The notes under the pieces are model-generated. The model saw only the letters and a program-made list of their open reading frames with translations. It did not search any database and was not told the DNA's origin. A stretch of 64,000 bases of DNA, from positions 2,232,001 through 2,296,000 of the forward strand of contig NZ_CP012373.2 of assembly GCF_001305575.3 (NCBI RefSeq), given 5' to 3'. The position numbers and the translations under genes were made by a program. Below are positions 25,201 to 32,134 of the stretch, piece after piece. Position 1 is the first letter of the stretch; each line of letters starts with the position of its first letter. The DNA comes from Beggiatoa leptomitoformis (GTDB taxonomy: Bacteria; Pseudomonadota; Gammaproteobacteria; Beggiatoales; Beggiatoaceae).

Positions 25201-25608
25201 TTAAACGAAGTTTATCATATCCGATTTAACAATCAAATCACTAACAAATACCCGTCCATCTTCAGTCAGCTTGCCATCTTTCACCATTCCATTATTTATC
25301 AAGCTGGACATATCGCCACCGCTTTTAATAGTATAAAGCAATAAAAATCTATACTCTGCATCTTCCTCAAGATGACGGAACAATATATCGTCATCAGCGA
25401 TATATTGTTCTTTTTTACCCCATAAACTACTAGGTAACTTCCCTAGCGTTTTTGCAAGCAATGACCGCATTTCACGGCTATGCTTGCCTTCTCCTGCTTG
25501 ATACAGAGCAACTCTGCCCACATTCAAATCTTCGGCTATTGCCGCTAGTGGCTTTTTAAATTTTGTAATCAGTTGATTAACGACTTCGCATTTACTTGGC
25601 TTAGGCAT
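25201..25608 (-). CDS. HTH transcriptional regulator of the cargo cassette
   Basis: A 135-residue protein. Residues about 8-55 form a helix-turn-helix of the lambda-repressor/Ner-like kind ('VVNQLITKFKKPLAAIAEDLNVGRVALYQAGEGKHSREMRSLLAKTLGKLPSSLW'). The C-terminus is a small helical or winged domain. It is divergent from the HSDR_N-type gene, and the shared intergenic region holds an 18-bp GTTCTC-N6-GAGAAT dyad inside a promoter. It is therefore the best candidate for the protein that binds that operator. The same dyad recurs at 35664-35681. Confidence 0.75.
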   Translation of the reverse strand: MPKPSKCEVVNQLITKFKKPLAAIAEDLNVGRVALYQAGEGKHSREMRSLLAKTLGKLPSSLWGKKEQYIADDDILFRHLEEDAEYRFLLLYTIKSGGDMSSLINNGMVKDGKLTEDGRVFVSDLIVKSDMINFV

Positions 25609-25644
25609 GACTTATCCCTTATAAATCTAAAAATTAATAAACTC

Positions 25645-25673
25645 TTGTTACTGTTCTCACTAACGAGAATAGT
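25645..25673 (+). promoter_or_regulatory. Promoter with operator dyad in the spacer
   Basis: TTGTTA at 25645-25650 and AATAGT at 25668-25673 are 17 bp apart. The dyad TTCTC-ACTAAC-GAGAA (25654-25669) fills the spacer, so a bound protein would block RNA polymerase. The extended form, GTTCTCACTAACGAGAAT at 25653-25670, is nearly identical to a site in the early operon. The -10 match is modest; TAGTAT two bases on is an alternative. Confidence 0.6.
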
Positions 25674-25735
25674 ATTAAATATAACCACGAATAGCAATAA
25701 TTAGTTATGCTTCGATAAACTACAAGGAGTTAATA

Positions 25736-26557
25736 ATGGCTGATGATAATGAAATTATTGAACAATTAAAAAGCACTTTGGACGTAAAGCCAAAACGCAT
25801 GAAGGTGAAAACCTTAATTAAAAAATTTGGTTTTGTCCGTCGTACTGAAGAAAACATGTTAAGGCTCACAGAACTATTTCGTGATCATGAAATCTTAGTA
25901 AACCCAACCATCATGAAATTGGGTGATACATGGAGATTAGACTTAGAAGACTGGATTTATTTATCTCTGGACACACCACAACCCCAATTACCAGAAAGTA
26001 CAGCAGAAATGCAGGTTATAGAATGGGATGGCAATCAATGGCTAGACCTAGAAAATTTAGCGGATAAACAACTGCGCACAGAAAAAGAAGTGGAAATGAA
26101 GTTTATCATCCCACTACTTTTTAAATTAGGATTCAATGAAACAGACCGTTACGACGACATGGCAATTAATGCCGCGACTGGCTCTAAGCCAACCGTGTTG
26201 CATATTGACTTCGCACTATTTAATAGCGAATTGGAAAGCCTAAAAAATCAGGTTTTACTCACAGTTGAAGCAAAACGAGAAAATAGATTAACTACGCAAA
26301 AAGAAATTATTCAAGCACGTAACCAAGCCAAAAGTTACGCATTATGGACAGGTTGCTCATTCTGCCTAATTACGGACGGCAACATCATAGAAGTGTTTTC
26401 TCTACCCCGTACCCACTTAGAAAAAGAAACGATTTTGTTCAATTGTTCCAGAATAGAATTAGCAAGCAAATTCTCAGAACTCTATAAAATCATTTCTAAA
26501 TCAGTCTTAACCCAATTTTATACAAGCCAATTCGGCACAGTTGAAGAAATTACTTAA
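25736..26557 (+). CDS. HSDR_N-like PD-(D/E)XK nuclease domain protein
   Basis: A 273-residue protein. Residues 1-100 look like a small winged-helix or all-helical lead with acidic patches. Residues about 108-250 match the type I restriction HSDR_N fold: 'LRTEKEVEMKFIIPLLFKLGF', 'HIDFAL' with Asp158, 'LLTVEAKRE' with Glu178 and Lys180, then 'QARNQAKSYAL' and 'LITDGNIIEVF'. The D...ExK residues of the nuclease are intact. No helicase or specificity domain is present, so it is not a full restriction enzyme. It has a strong AAGGAG site, its own regulated promoter and its own terminator, typical of prophage cargo. A defence or exclusion role is inferred. Confidence 0.78.
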   Translation: MADDNEIIEQLKSTLDVKPKRMKVKTLIKKFGFVRRTEENMLRLTELFRDHEILVNPTIMKLGDTWRLDLEDWIYLSLDTPQPQLPESTAEMQVIEWDGNQWLDLENLADKQLRTEKEVEMKFIIPLLFKLGFNETDRYDDMAINAATGSKPTVLHIDFALFNSELESLKNQVLLTVEAKRENRLTTQKEIIQARNQAKSYALWTGCSFCLITDGNIIEVFSLPRTHLEKETILFNCSRIELASKFSELYKIISKSVLTQFYTSQFGTVEEIT

Positions 26558-26562
26558 GCATG

Positions 26563-26595
26563 AAACCAGTAATGACAATATCATTACTGGTTTTT
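26563..26595 (+). terminator. Rho-independent terminator after HSDR_N-like gene
   Basis: A perfect 13-bp stem (AAACCAGTAATGA / TCATTACTGGTTT) with a CAATA loop is followed by a T run (26591-26595). It lies 6 bp after the stop. It may also stop transcripts of the convergent methylase, though the T run on that side is poor. Confidence 0.9.
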
Positions 26596-26605
26596 CTTGA
26601 CTTAC

Positions 26606-27370
26606 TTAAGGCACAAAGTTAGTAAAAATCAACTCACTAACCGCTTGCGTCTTACCACTAAGGCTATAACTGGTTGCTACTTCTCTAAGGTGGAAATTGG
26701 CAAAAATACAACGGATTTCAGGGCGGTCATTAATAGAAATAATAACCTTACCTTTTACCCCTTCTAATAATCCAGCCAATACAGAAAAATCTTCTTTGCC
26801 AAATATTCCCTTCCCGTAATAGGTCTCGCAGTCATAATACGGTGGGTCAACGTAAAACACTGTCTCGCTGGTATCGTATAAAGAGATAAAATCTTGATAG
26901 GTTTTGTTCTCCACACAAACACGCGCCAAGCGACGACTGACTTGCAATAGGTTCTTGCGGAGAGTGAATTGATTAAACCGACTAGGGTCGGTTCTGTAGG
27001 CGGGAAAGGTTGGTTTTACCATGCGCCCGCCGTATCCTGTTTTGTTCAGGTAGTAATAGCGGATTGCACGTTGCACATCGGTCAAGTGTTCAATATTTTG
27101 ATTTAACAATCTATTGAATTCATCACGGGAAATCATCACCCCGCGCAATTGGCGGATAAATTCTGTATAGTGGAATTTAATAACGCGGTAGGTTCTGATT
27201 AAATCGCCATTAATATCATTAATGACTTCATTTTTAGACGGGTCTTTGCGGAACATGACCCAACCTGCACCGCCAAAGACTTCGGCGTAAGTGTTATGCG
27301 GTGGAATGAGTTTAACGATTTCCTCAGCCAGTCGGGATTTACCCCCAACATAACTTAAAAAACTGTTCAT
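26606..27370 (-). CDS. D12-class adenine-specific DNA methyltransferase
   Basis: A protein of about 254 residues of the Dam/D12 N6-adenine methylase family. The N-terminal 'FLSYVGGKSRLAEEIVKLIP' is the SAM-binding motif I region, 'YAEVFGGAGWVMFRKDPSKNEVINDINGDLI' follows, and 'TVFYVDPPYYD' holds the catalytic DPPY (about 175-178). I prefer the second ATG (27370), because AAGGA is 6 nt from it but touches the first ATG. No partner endonuclease of matching type is adjacent, so it is probably an orphan methylase that protects phage DNA from host restriction or modulates regulation. Confidence 0.9.
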   Translation of the reverse strand: MNSFLSYVGGKSRLAEEIVKLIPPHNTYAEVFGGAGWVMFRKDPSKNEVINDINGDLIRTYRVIKFHYTEFIRQLRGVMISRDEFNRLLNQNIEHLTDVQRAIRYYYLNKTGYGGRMVKPTFPAYRTDPSRFNQFTLRKNLLQVSRRLARVCVENKTYQDFISLYDTSETVFYVDPPYYDCETYYGKGIFGKEDFSVLAGLLEGVKGKVIISINDRPEIRCIFANFHLREVATSYSLSGKTQAVSELIFTNFVP

Positions 27371-27371
27371 A

Positions 27372-27421
27372 TACATCCTTGTATGTGGCGTTACATCCTT
27401 GTAACAAGTTACATTATAACA
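27372..27421 (-). promoter_or_regulatory. Extended -10 promoter with two TACATCCTTGTA repeats
   Basis: On the minus strand TGTTATAAT (27413-27421) is an extended -10 element upstream of the methylase. Downstream lie two identical 12-bp near-palindromes, TACATCCTTGTA at 27372-27383 and 27392-27403, exactly 20 bp apart. The proximal copy contains the methylase ribosome site. Binding of a protein there would block both transcription and translation starts. Confidence 0.55.
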
Positions 27422-27487
27422 TGGATATATAACATTGCTTTTAGTGAATTCGAGTTAGCAAACACCCGCGATGGTTGTCAAGCGCGA

Positions 27488-28621
27488 TTATTCATCCTCA
27501 CTGACCTCATGCTCCGTCTTGGAATACACGTAATCCATATCTTCATTCTTCACGTCAGCAGATTGATAAAATTCCAATGCTTCCGCCGTAGCAACATATT
27601 CAATTTTACCATGATGTTGCTCAACTGCATTTAGAATCGTCTCTAATGGCACTCGGAAGAATTCTTTCCTAACATTAACCTTATTCACTCGACAATGATT
27701 CAATGCTTTATGTAAAGCGTGCTCTAATGCAGGTGCATTCTCTGAGCTAATCATAGCGTGAACATCAAACGAAAAAGGTACGGAGGCACTACTTAACTCT
27801 TTAACCCTGTCCATAGGTTCAAGTCGTCGTGTCATCCCTACCTTATAAACACCTTCACCAAAAGAACCAACGTTAGAAATAATATATACATAGCCTGCTT
27901 TAGTTAATTCTGCCATAGATTGCGCACGCTGACTTTTGGCTTCTAATTCCATCAATTGCTGTTCAAGACGCGCAACATCAGCGCTATGACTTAATCTCGC
28001 TTCCATCAAGGCTTTTTCTAACAGTTTCTGCTCACGTTCTATCCGTTCTAGCTCCTGCTGACGCTCACGTTCTATCCGCTGTTCTTCTCTTATTTTTTCC
28101 CTGATACGTGCTTGTTCTTGTCGTTGGGCTTCTTTTTCTAATAACCGTTCATACTCATTCTTAAGTACCAATAAATACTTATCGACATTAGCATGTCCAA
28201 CAGTCACCCCATATTGATGCATTGCATTCAATTGTTTTTCTAATTTTGCTTTTTGCACAAGGTAATTATTAACTGTTAATTTATTGACTGCCTTGTTTAC
28301 AACTTCCTGTATATAGGCATTCGCCAAATTTAAAAAAAACGGACGAATCTCTTGATAAGATTTTGTAAATTTATCTAATTTTGCGCGTAATTCTTCAATC
28401 TCATTTTGTTTTGAATCAGGCTGGGGAGAGGGCGGTTTATACTTATCTTTCTGACCCGAAAAATTATTGACAAAAATTAGAAGACAGCAAAATAATAAAA
28501 AACCACCGAAAAAAGCTAAAACATAATTTTTACTACCCATCCCCGATACTAAAGCCCCCAACCCAAAAAAGAGCAGACACATTGCAAGAAATGCTAATAA
28601 AATATCTTTTATAAATTGCAT
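27488..28621 (-). CDS. Membrane-anchored coiled-coil T5orf172/GIY-YIG-like protein
   Basis: A 377-residue protein. Residues 1-52 hold two hydrophobic segments, predicted membrane spans. Residues about 70-240 are a long charged coiled coil with runs of Arg/Glu/Gln, resembling DUF4041-type proteins. Residues about 245-335 are a T5orf172 (MUG113) domain, a GIY-YIG relative: 'AGYVYIISNVGSFGEGVYKVGMTRRLEPMDRVKELSSASVPFSFDVHAMI' and 'LEHALHKALNHCRVNKVNVRKEFFRV'. Domains of this type occur in prophage and defence settings. Placement beside a nuclease and a methylase suggests cargo with an exclusion or defence role. The ribosome site is weak. Confidence 0.8.
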   Translation of the reverse strand: MQFIKDILLAFLAMCLLFFGLGALVSGMGSKNYVLAFFGGFLLFCCLLIFVNNFSGQKDKYKPPSPQPDSKQNEIEELRAKLDKFTKSYQEIRPFFLNLANAYIQEVVNKAVNKLTVNNYLVQKAKLEKQLNAMHQYGVTVGHANVDKYLLVLKNEYERLLEKEAQRQEQARIREKIREEQRIERERQQELERIEREQKLLEKALMEARLSHSADVARLEQQLMELEAKSQRAQSMAELTKAGYVYIISNVGSFGEGVYKVGMTRRLEPMDRVKELSSASVPFSFDVHAMISSENAPALEHALHKALNHCRVNKVNVRKEFFRVPLETILNAVEQHHGKIEYVATAEALEFYQSADVKNEDMDYVYSKTEHEVSEDE

Positions 28622-28724
28622 GTTAAGTCATTAGTGTAATGTATTTTAGAGTGAAATAAATATACAGGTTATTTTAAGAGAATACTGGATGAAAAATGAA
28701 GTAAGTTTTCATCTGGAAAAGCAA

Positions 28725-28754
28725 ATAAAAAAAGCAGGCATTAAGCCTGCTTTT
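28725..28754 (-). terminator. Terminator of the early operon
   Basis: On the minus strand a 9-bp perfect stem (AAAGCAGGC / GCCTGCTTT) with a 5-nt loop is followed by a run of seven T. It sits 23 bp past the stop of the last early gene and marks the end of the long leftward early transcript, insulating the cargo genes. Confidence 0.92.
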
Positions 28755-28776
28755 CCCGTTCACGATTTTAGGATTA

Positions 28777-29115
28777 TTATTCCATCTGACACTCTCTTAT
28801 CGCACTGGCAATCTCATTTAACCCACTGCTAATTTCACCAAGTGCCATTGCTTGCTTTTCTAAAACAGTCGGGTGCAAACTGTTCGTACCGACTTGAATT
28901 AAATGAGCCTCACGAAAGGCTTCAGTAAATGAATTAATTGCCTCTGCTAGCACTAGGTTTGTATCGCTACTATGACCGTACATTTCAGTGAATGAATTAA
29001 TTGCCACTGATTGTTTAAACGCCACTACTATTTGAAGTGCCTCAAAAGTAGTGAGTGAACCGTATTTCTTTTGCAACGCTGCAACATCAAAATAAACGTC
29101 TTCAATACCCATCAT
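28777..29115 (-). CDS. Small early protein with an internal repeat
   Basis: A soluble product of about 112 residues, of unknown family, starting MMGIEDVYFDVAALQKKYG. GAGGT lies 5 nt before ATG 29115; the adjacent ATG and an upstream GTG are alternatives. It has an internal duplication, 'AINSFTE' at two places about 22 residues apart, with the DNA copies (AATGAATTAATTGCC) identical. The overall sequence looks helical. It is the last gene of the early operon, followed by a strong terminator. I do not recognise a function. Confidence 0.65.
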   Translation of the reverse strand: MMGIEDVYFDVAALQKKYGSLTTFEALQIVVAFKQSVAINSFTEMYGHSSDTNLVLAEAINSFTEAFREAHLIQVGTNSLHPTVLEKQAMALGEISSGLNEIASAIRECQME

Positions 29116-29122
29116 TTTTACC

Positions 29123-29293
29123 TCAGTCACTGCAATCTGTCTTATTGCAGTGACTATTTACGTCTGTTTTATCAGACAATTGTTTAAAAAATCGCCTATT
29201 CTCGACACACTCACAATAACCCCACCCATTTAACAGGGTACATTGTTGTCCGCACCCTTGACGACGCGCAAAAGCGAGCTGTTTGTCACTCAT
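29123..29293 (-). CDS. Small Cys-rich protein, paralogue 1
   Basis: A protein of about 56 residues starting MSDKQLAFARRQGCGQQC. It contains 'GCGQQCTLLNGWGYCECVENRRFFKQL', with five Cys in a short span, and two more Cys near the end ('HCNKTDC'). The spacing could bind zinc or an iron-sulfur cluster. The ATG overlaps the end of the upstream lipoprotein gene. It shares the motif GCG..CT..NG.G.CEC.E.RRFFKQL with the ORF at 29755-29919, so the two are paralogues flanking the lipoprotein gene. Confidence 0.7.
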   Translation of the reverse strand: MSDKQLAFARRQGCGQQCTLLNGWGYCECVENRRFFKQLSDKTDVNSHCNKTDCSD

Positions 29294-29762
29294 GAATATC
29301 AGTATTTGTGTTCGTATTAACTGCTGTATCCGTTTTATTAAACGAATTAGCGTAGTCAGTTGTGGTTGTGGCATTACTGGTTATCGGGTTGTTTGACGCG
29401 ATGGTCGCGTTGGTATTCGTTGTTGTGGTATTGCTGGCATTGCTTGACGACTCAGAATTAAACGAACCATCGTAAACGGTTGTCACGTCTGAGGTGACAC
29501 GGCTAAATAATCGTGTAAGCGCGACATAAGGAATTGCTTGATTCGCAAGCCCTGTTAATGAATTAATCCCTGCCAACCAAACATCATTCCCATTCGTCGC
29601 CTGCTTGGGCATTAGTTTTTCATCATAAACCGTTAATTTAAAATCCTTCGCTTCGGCAAATGACACTTCAAAAGAAGGTGGAATTTGCGCCCGCGTAACT
29701 GGCTGTTCAGCAACACTACAGCCTGATAGTAGCGGGATTAATATTGCTAGTTTTTTAAGCAT
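29286..29762 (-). CDS. Small lipoprotein with Asn/Thr-rich tail
   Basis: A 158-residue protein with a short lipoprotein signal, 'MLKKLAILIPLLSGCS' (lipidated Cys at 15). The middle, 'VWLAGINSLTGLANQAIPYVALTRLF', is hydrophobic. The last 55 residues are almost only Asn, Thr, Ser and Ala, a low-complexity surface tail. Expression with the early genes suggests a role in the lysogen or early infection, such as exclusion at the cell surface, and not in lysis. No family was recognised. It is flanked by and overlaps the two Cys-rich ORFs. Confidence 0.7.
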   Translation of the reverse strand: MLKKLAILIPLLSGCSVAEQPVTRAQIPPSFEVSFAEAKDFKLTVYDEKLMPKQATNGNDVWLAGINSLTGLANQAIPYVALTRLFSRVTSDVTTVYDGSFNSESSSNASNTTTTNTNATIASNNPITSNATTTTDYANSFNKTDTAVNTNTNTDIHE

Positions 29763-29919
29763 GTTGGGCTTCCTTAACTTTACCCTTCAATTCTAATAAT
29801 TGTTTAAAAAAACGCCGACTTTCAGCACACTCACAAGCCCCTAATCCATTATGCTCAGTACACGCACCACCGCATCCATGTGGTTGGCTTTCTTTCGTTA
29901 ATAAATCCAATAGATTCAT
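29755..29919 (-). CDS. Small Cys-rich protein, paralogue 2
   Basis: A 54-residue ORF starting MNLLDLLTKESQPHGCGGAC. It contains 'GCGGACTEHNGLGACECAESRRFFKQLLEL', the same motif as the ORF at 29123-29293. Four Cys in the order C-x3-C-x9-C-x-C suggest a small metal-binding knot. It overlaps the start of the lipoprotein gene by 8 bp and begins just after the upstream gene. The conserved motif in two diverged copies supports both being real genes despite their size. Confidence 0.68.
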   Translation of the reverse strand: MNLLDLLTKESQPHGCGGACTEHNGLGACECAESRRFFKQLLELKGKVKEAQHA

Positions 29920-29922
29920 TAT

Positions 29923-30300
29923 TTAGCCTCTATTCTTATTAGGCATACTTCCTATTAATCTATATAACCTTTCCAAGTTCTCCCGCGCTTTTTCTGGTGA
30001 GGTTGTCGGGGGTGGTAAAGCAATGGGATAAACCCGTGCAGGCAGGTATTCCATAAACTTTGCGGGAGCAATCCATTCTGTACATTCCGCACAGGCGCGC
30101 TGAAACCCTTTTGCCAGTCTTTCTGAGTCAAGGGTTTTATCCCAGTTAATATTTTTACCCCACAAAATGTTAATCCATAACTCAGCCGTTACCGTTACTT
30201 GGTCGGAAGCAGGGCGGTTATTTAGGTTCAATAGATACATAGCTTGTATCCCTGAAATAATCCGTTGAGCAAACCAACCAGGGGGAGTTGGTGGTTTCAT
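29923..30300 (-). CDS. Hypothetical early protein
   Basis: A 125-residue soluble protein beginning MKPPTPPGWFAQRIISGIQAMYLLNLNNRP and containing two Trp-rich helices ('AELWINILWGKNINWDKTLD') and 'RACAECTEWIAPAKFMEYLPAR'. Proteins of this shape occur beside zinc-ribbon and gp16 genes in Mu-like early regions. Their role is unknown to me. The start overlaps the upstream stop by 4 bp, so it is translationally coupled to it. Confidence 0.7.
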   Translation of the reverse strand: MKPPTPPGWFAQRIISGIQAMYLLNLNNRPASDQVTVTAELWINILWGKNINWDKTLDSERLAKGFQRACAECTEWIAPAKFMEYLPARVYPIALPPPTTSPEKARENLERLYRLIGSMPNKNRG

Positions 30301-30779
30301 GCGTATTTCCCCTTTAAGGCTTCTAAGTCAGTTAAACCCTCAATTGCTTTGCTTTTTTGCACTCTTTTTACAGGGCGCTGTTCAACTATCATGCTGTTCC
30401 CACTGCTTCCATTAACTAACGTCTCTACTCGTGCAGACATTTCATTTGCAACTGTCTTTAAAACGGATTTTAAATAGTTGTGATTTTTCAAGGGTTCATA
30501 TTCTTCTTTTTGCCGAAAAGAGGAAACCACCCGATTTAAACTTTCAACTAAAATTGCTTTATCCGTATGTAGTTCAAGCACTTGTTTAACTAGCGATAAC
30601 GCCTTGTCATCGCTTAAATCCCGTTTGTTACGGAACAACCCCATATACAGAACTATCGCAGTCTCTAACTCTTTTGGTTGTACAAAAAGCAGCCTATAAA
30701 GTTGGCTTCTGGTTTCATTCAAAACGATGTGTTCAAGGGTTAATATCGTCTTGCATACAGGACAAGTGAGTTGCGTCAT
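30297..30779 (-). CDS. Zinc-ribbon-like early protein
   Basis: A 160-residue product. The N-terminus 'MTQLTCPVCKTILTLEHI' has one CPxC knuckle, so it may form half a zinc ribbon and dimerise or use another ligand. The rest is helical ('QLYRLLFVQPKELETAIVLYMGLFRNKRDLSDDKALSLVKQVLEL') and ends in a basic tail ('RPVKRVQKSKAIEGL'). It overlaps the gp16-like gene by ATGA. It may bind DNA or RNA. No named family. Confidence 0.7.
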   Translation of the reverse strand: MTQLTCPVCKTILTLEHIVLNETRSQLYRLLFVQPKELETAIVLYMGLFRNKRDLSDDKALSLVKQVLELHTDKAILVESLNRVVSSFRQKEEYEPLKNHNYLKSVLKTVANEMSARVETLVNGSSGNSMIVEQRPVKRVQKSKAIEGLTDLEALKGKYA

Positions 30780-31339
30780 ACGACCACCTTACTCATAAAA
30801 ACCCGTAAAAAATCCATTGGGAGATTTACCAACCCATACTCATTACACGCCGTTACTAACTTACGCGCTTTTTCTTCCATACTTAACTGTGAAAATATCG
30901 CCTCTATTTGTTCAACTATCTGCGCTTTTTCCTTCTCGTGTCGTGCAGTCATTTCTTTTAACCCCTCTATAACCTTATTGAACTCAGGGACGCTTAACAT
31001 ATCCATCCATTCCAACTTTTCGAGCGGTTTAAAACGATTTACAAAACCCAGTAAACCGTTTTTTTCTCTCACGATTCCCTTCTTATACATTTCCGACCAC
31101 ATCGCCATAATCTTTCTGGCTTGTGGTTTTTTAAAGCGGTAAAAACTGGGTTTAAACGGCTTTTTAGCACCGTTTAAACAACGGTTCAGATGTTTAACTA
31201 ACTCGACTTTTTGCGCTTCGGTTAGCTTTAAAGAGCTGTCCACCTTGAACCTATCTTTCAACAAAACACGATAGGTTTCATTGTCTATCCCTGCTTGACT
31301 AAGCAGGGTATGAATCTGCTTTGGTGTTATTTTCGCCAT
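30776..31339 (-). CDS. gp16-family (DUF1018) regulatory protein
   Basis: A 187-residue protein from ATG 31339, which has GGAGAGAG 8 nt upstream; an in-frame start at 31372 would lie inside the ribozyme-like element and is unlikely. The N-terminal half, 'ITPKQIHTLLSQAGIDNETYRVLLKDRFKVDSSLKLTEAQKVELVKHL', and the later 'KIMAMWSEMYKKGIVREKNGLLGFVNRF' match the Mu gp16/DUF1018 pattern. The family is common in transposable phages but has no firm function. The 5' untranslated region begins with a hammerhead-like repeat. Confidence 0.85.
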   Translation of the reverse strand: MAKITPKQIHTLLSQAGIDNETYRVLLKDRFKVDSSLKLTEAQKVELVKHLNRCLNGAKKPFKPSFYRFKKPQARKIMAMWSEMYKKGIVREKNGLLGFVNRFKPLEKLEWMDMLSVPEFNKVIEGLKEMTARHEKEKAQIVEQIEAIFSQLSMEEKARKLVTACNEYGLVNLPMDFLRVFMSKVVV

Positions 31340-31362
31340 AAATAACTCTCTCCAGATAGGCA

Positions 31363-31431
31363 GGTAACTCATCAGTACCCAGCCACCACGCTGGGCAGAC
31401 AGGGCGGTGTTCTGCCCTGTTTCGTTTCCCC
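31363..31431 (-). ncRNA. Type II hammerhead ribozyme candidate 1
   Basis: Read on the transcribed minus strand: C-GAAA (31424-31421), stem III ACAGGGC/GCCCUGU (7 bp, 8-nt loop; the final A of GAAA pairs as 15.1-16.1), cleavage C at 31398 in GUC, stem I UGCCCAGC/GCUGGGUA (8 bp including one G-U, loop GUGGUG), then CUGAUGA-G (31375-31368). Stem II closes between GGGGAAAC and GUUACC (3 bp, A-A mismatch, 2-3 bp). All conserved core positions are present in the correct order for a hammerhead open at stem II. It lies about 10 nt after a stop codon and 24 nt before the gp16 ATG. Confidence 0.85.
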
Positions 31432-31440
31432 TTATAGTTT

Positions 31441-31707
31441 TTATTCGTTCAATAACTTTGCATATTTTTCTTTGAGCGGTTTTATAGGCTCAAAGTTTGT
31501 CAGCCGTAGCCGACAAACATCAGTTACATCCTGATTAGCCATACAAAAAAAGCGAGTGCCTATAGCAAGTTTGTAGTTAGGCGGGAATACTGCTTTTGAA
31601 ATACTGATGACTTCACGATAATTACGTGTTGGGATAACTATCAACACATTATCAGCAGTAATCTTCTTTACTCTAACCAGTACTCGGTTAATCGCATCAT
31701 TGCTCAT
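31441..31707 (-). CDS. Hypothetical early protein
   Basis: An 88-residue product starting MSNDAINRVLVRVKKITADNVLIVIPTRNYREVISISKAVFP. I chose ATG 31707, preceded by GGTGA, over an ATG at 31761 with no ribosome site. It looks like a small mixed alpha/beta protein with a basic N-terminal helix and a C-terminal Lys-rich helix. No family was recognised. It sits between two hammerhead-like elements, so its mRNA segment would be excised as a nearly monocistronic RNA if both cut. Confidence 0.6.
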   Translation of the reverse strand: MSNDAINRVLVRVKKITADNVLIVIPTRNYREVISISKAVFPPNYKLAIGTRFFCMANQDVTDVCRLRLTNFEPIKPLKEKYAKLLNE

Positions 31708-31833
31708 CTTGTCACCACGTTTTTTGAAACTAATCCCAATTGGATACCCGTTGACACCCATCACACAAAATTACTTGGAAAAATTACCAACATTTTTATG
31801 ATTACCTTTTGATTGTATCGTTGCTAGCGTGCG

Positions 31834-32025
31834 CTAAATTTTAGCCGTCACCACAAAAAATAAACGAAACACAAAATCGTTTCCAAACTCAGTCCTATTC
31901 TCTACCTCTTGTAAAACGTCCCCCCACGTATAAAGTTTGTCGTTTATGGTACAGAAAGCAGATTCTAAATCTTTTCTTTTTATCCAATTAGATACATCTT
32001 CTCTCACACAGTCGACATTAGTCAT
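31834..32025 (-). CDS. Small hypothetical early protein
   Basis: A 63-residue product from ATG 32025 with GGAG 6 nt upstream; a GTG two codons earlier is possible. The sequence 'MTNVDCVREDVSNWIKRKDLESAFCTINDKLYTWGDVLQEVENRTEFGNDFVFRLFFVV' looks like a compact alpha/beta unit. It follows hammerhead-like element 2 by 28 nt. Function unknown. Confidence 0.6.
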   Translation of the reverse strand: MTNVDCVREDVSNWIKRKDLESAFCTINDKLYTWGDVLQEVENRTEFGNDFVFRLFFVVTAKI

Positions 32026-32052
32026 ATGCACTCCAAATAGAGCCGTTCTTTT

Positions 32053-32119
32053 GGCTACTCATCAGTACCCACACCACGTTAGGCAGACAGGGCGATGTTC
32101 TGCCCTGTTTCGTTTCCCC
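32053..32119 (-). ncRNA. Type II hammerhead ribozyme candidate 2
   Basis: On the minus strand: C-GAAA (32112-32109), stem III ACAGGGC/GCCCUGU with loop AGAACAUC, cleavage C at 32086, stem I UGCCUA/UGGGUA (6 bp with G-U pairs, larger loop), CUGAUGA-G (32065-32058). Stem II is GGGGAAAC with GUAGCC, two pairs, an internal loop of A-A and A-G, then two G-C pairs. The core is complete. It lies after the stop of the 32135-32467 gene and before ATG 32025. Confidence 0.82.
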
Positions 32120-32134
32120 TTCCCCTTATAGTTT

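Noticed and set aside
31100-31200. TTTAAAC-rich stretch in the gp16-like gene as a continuation of the phased CGATTTAAA array
   Set aside because: It lies in conserved coding sequence (Lys, Phe and Leu codons) and the spacing is irregular.
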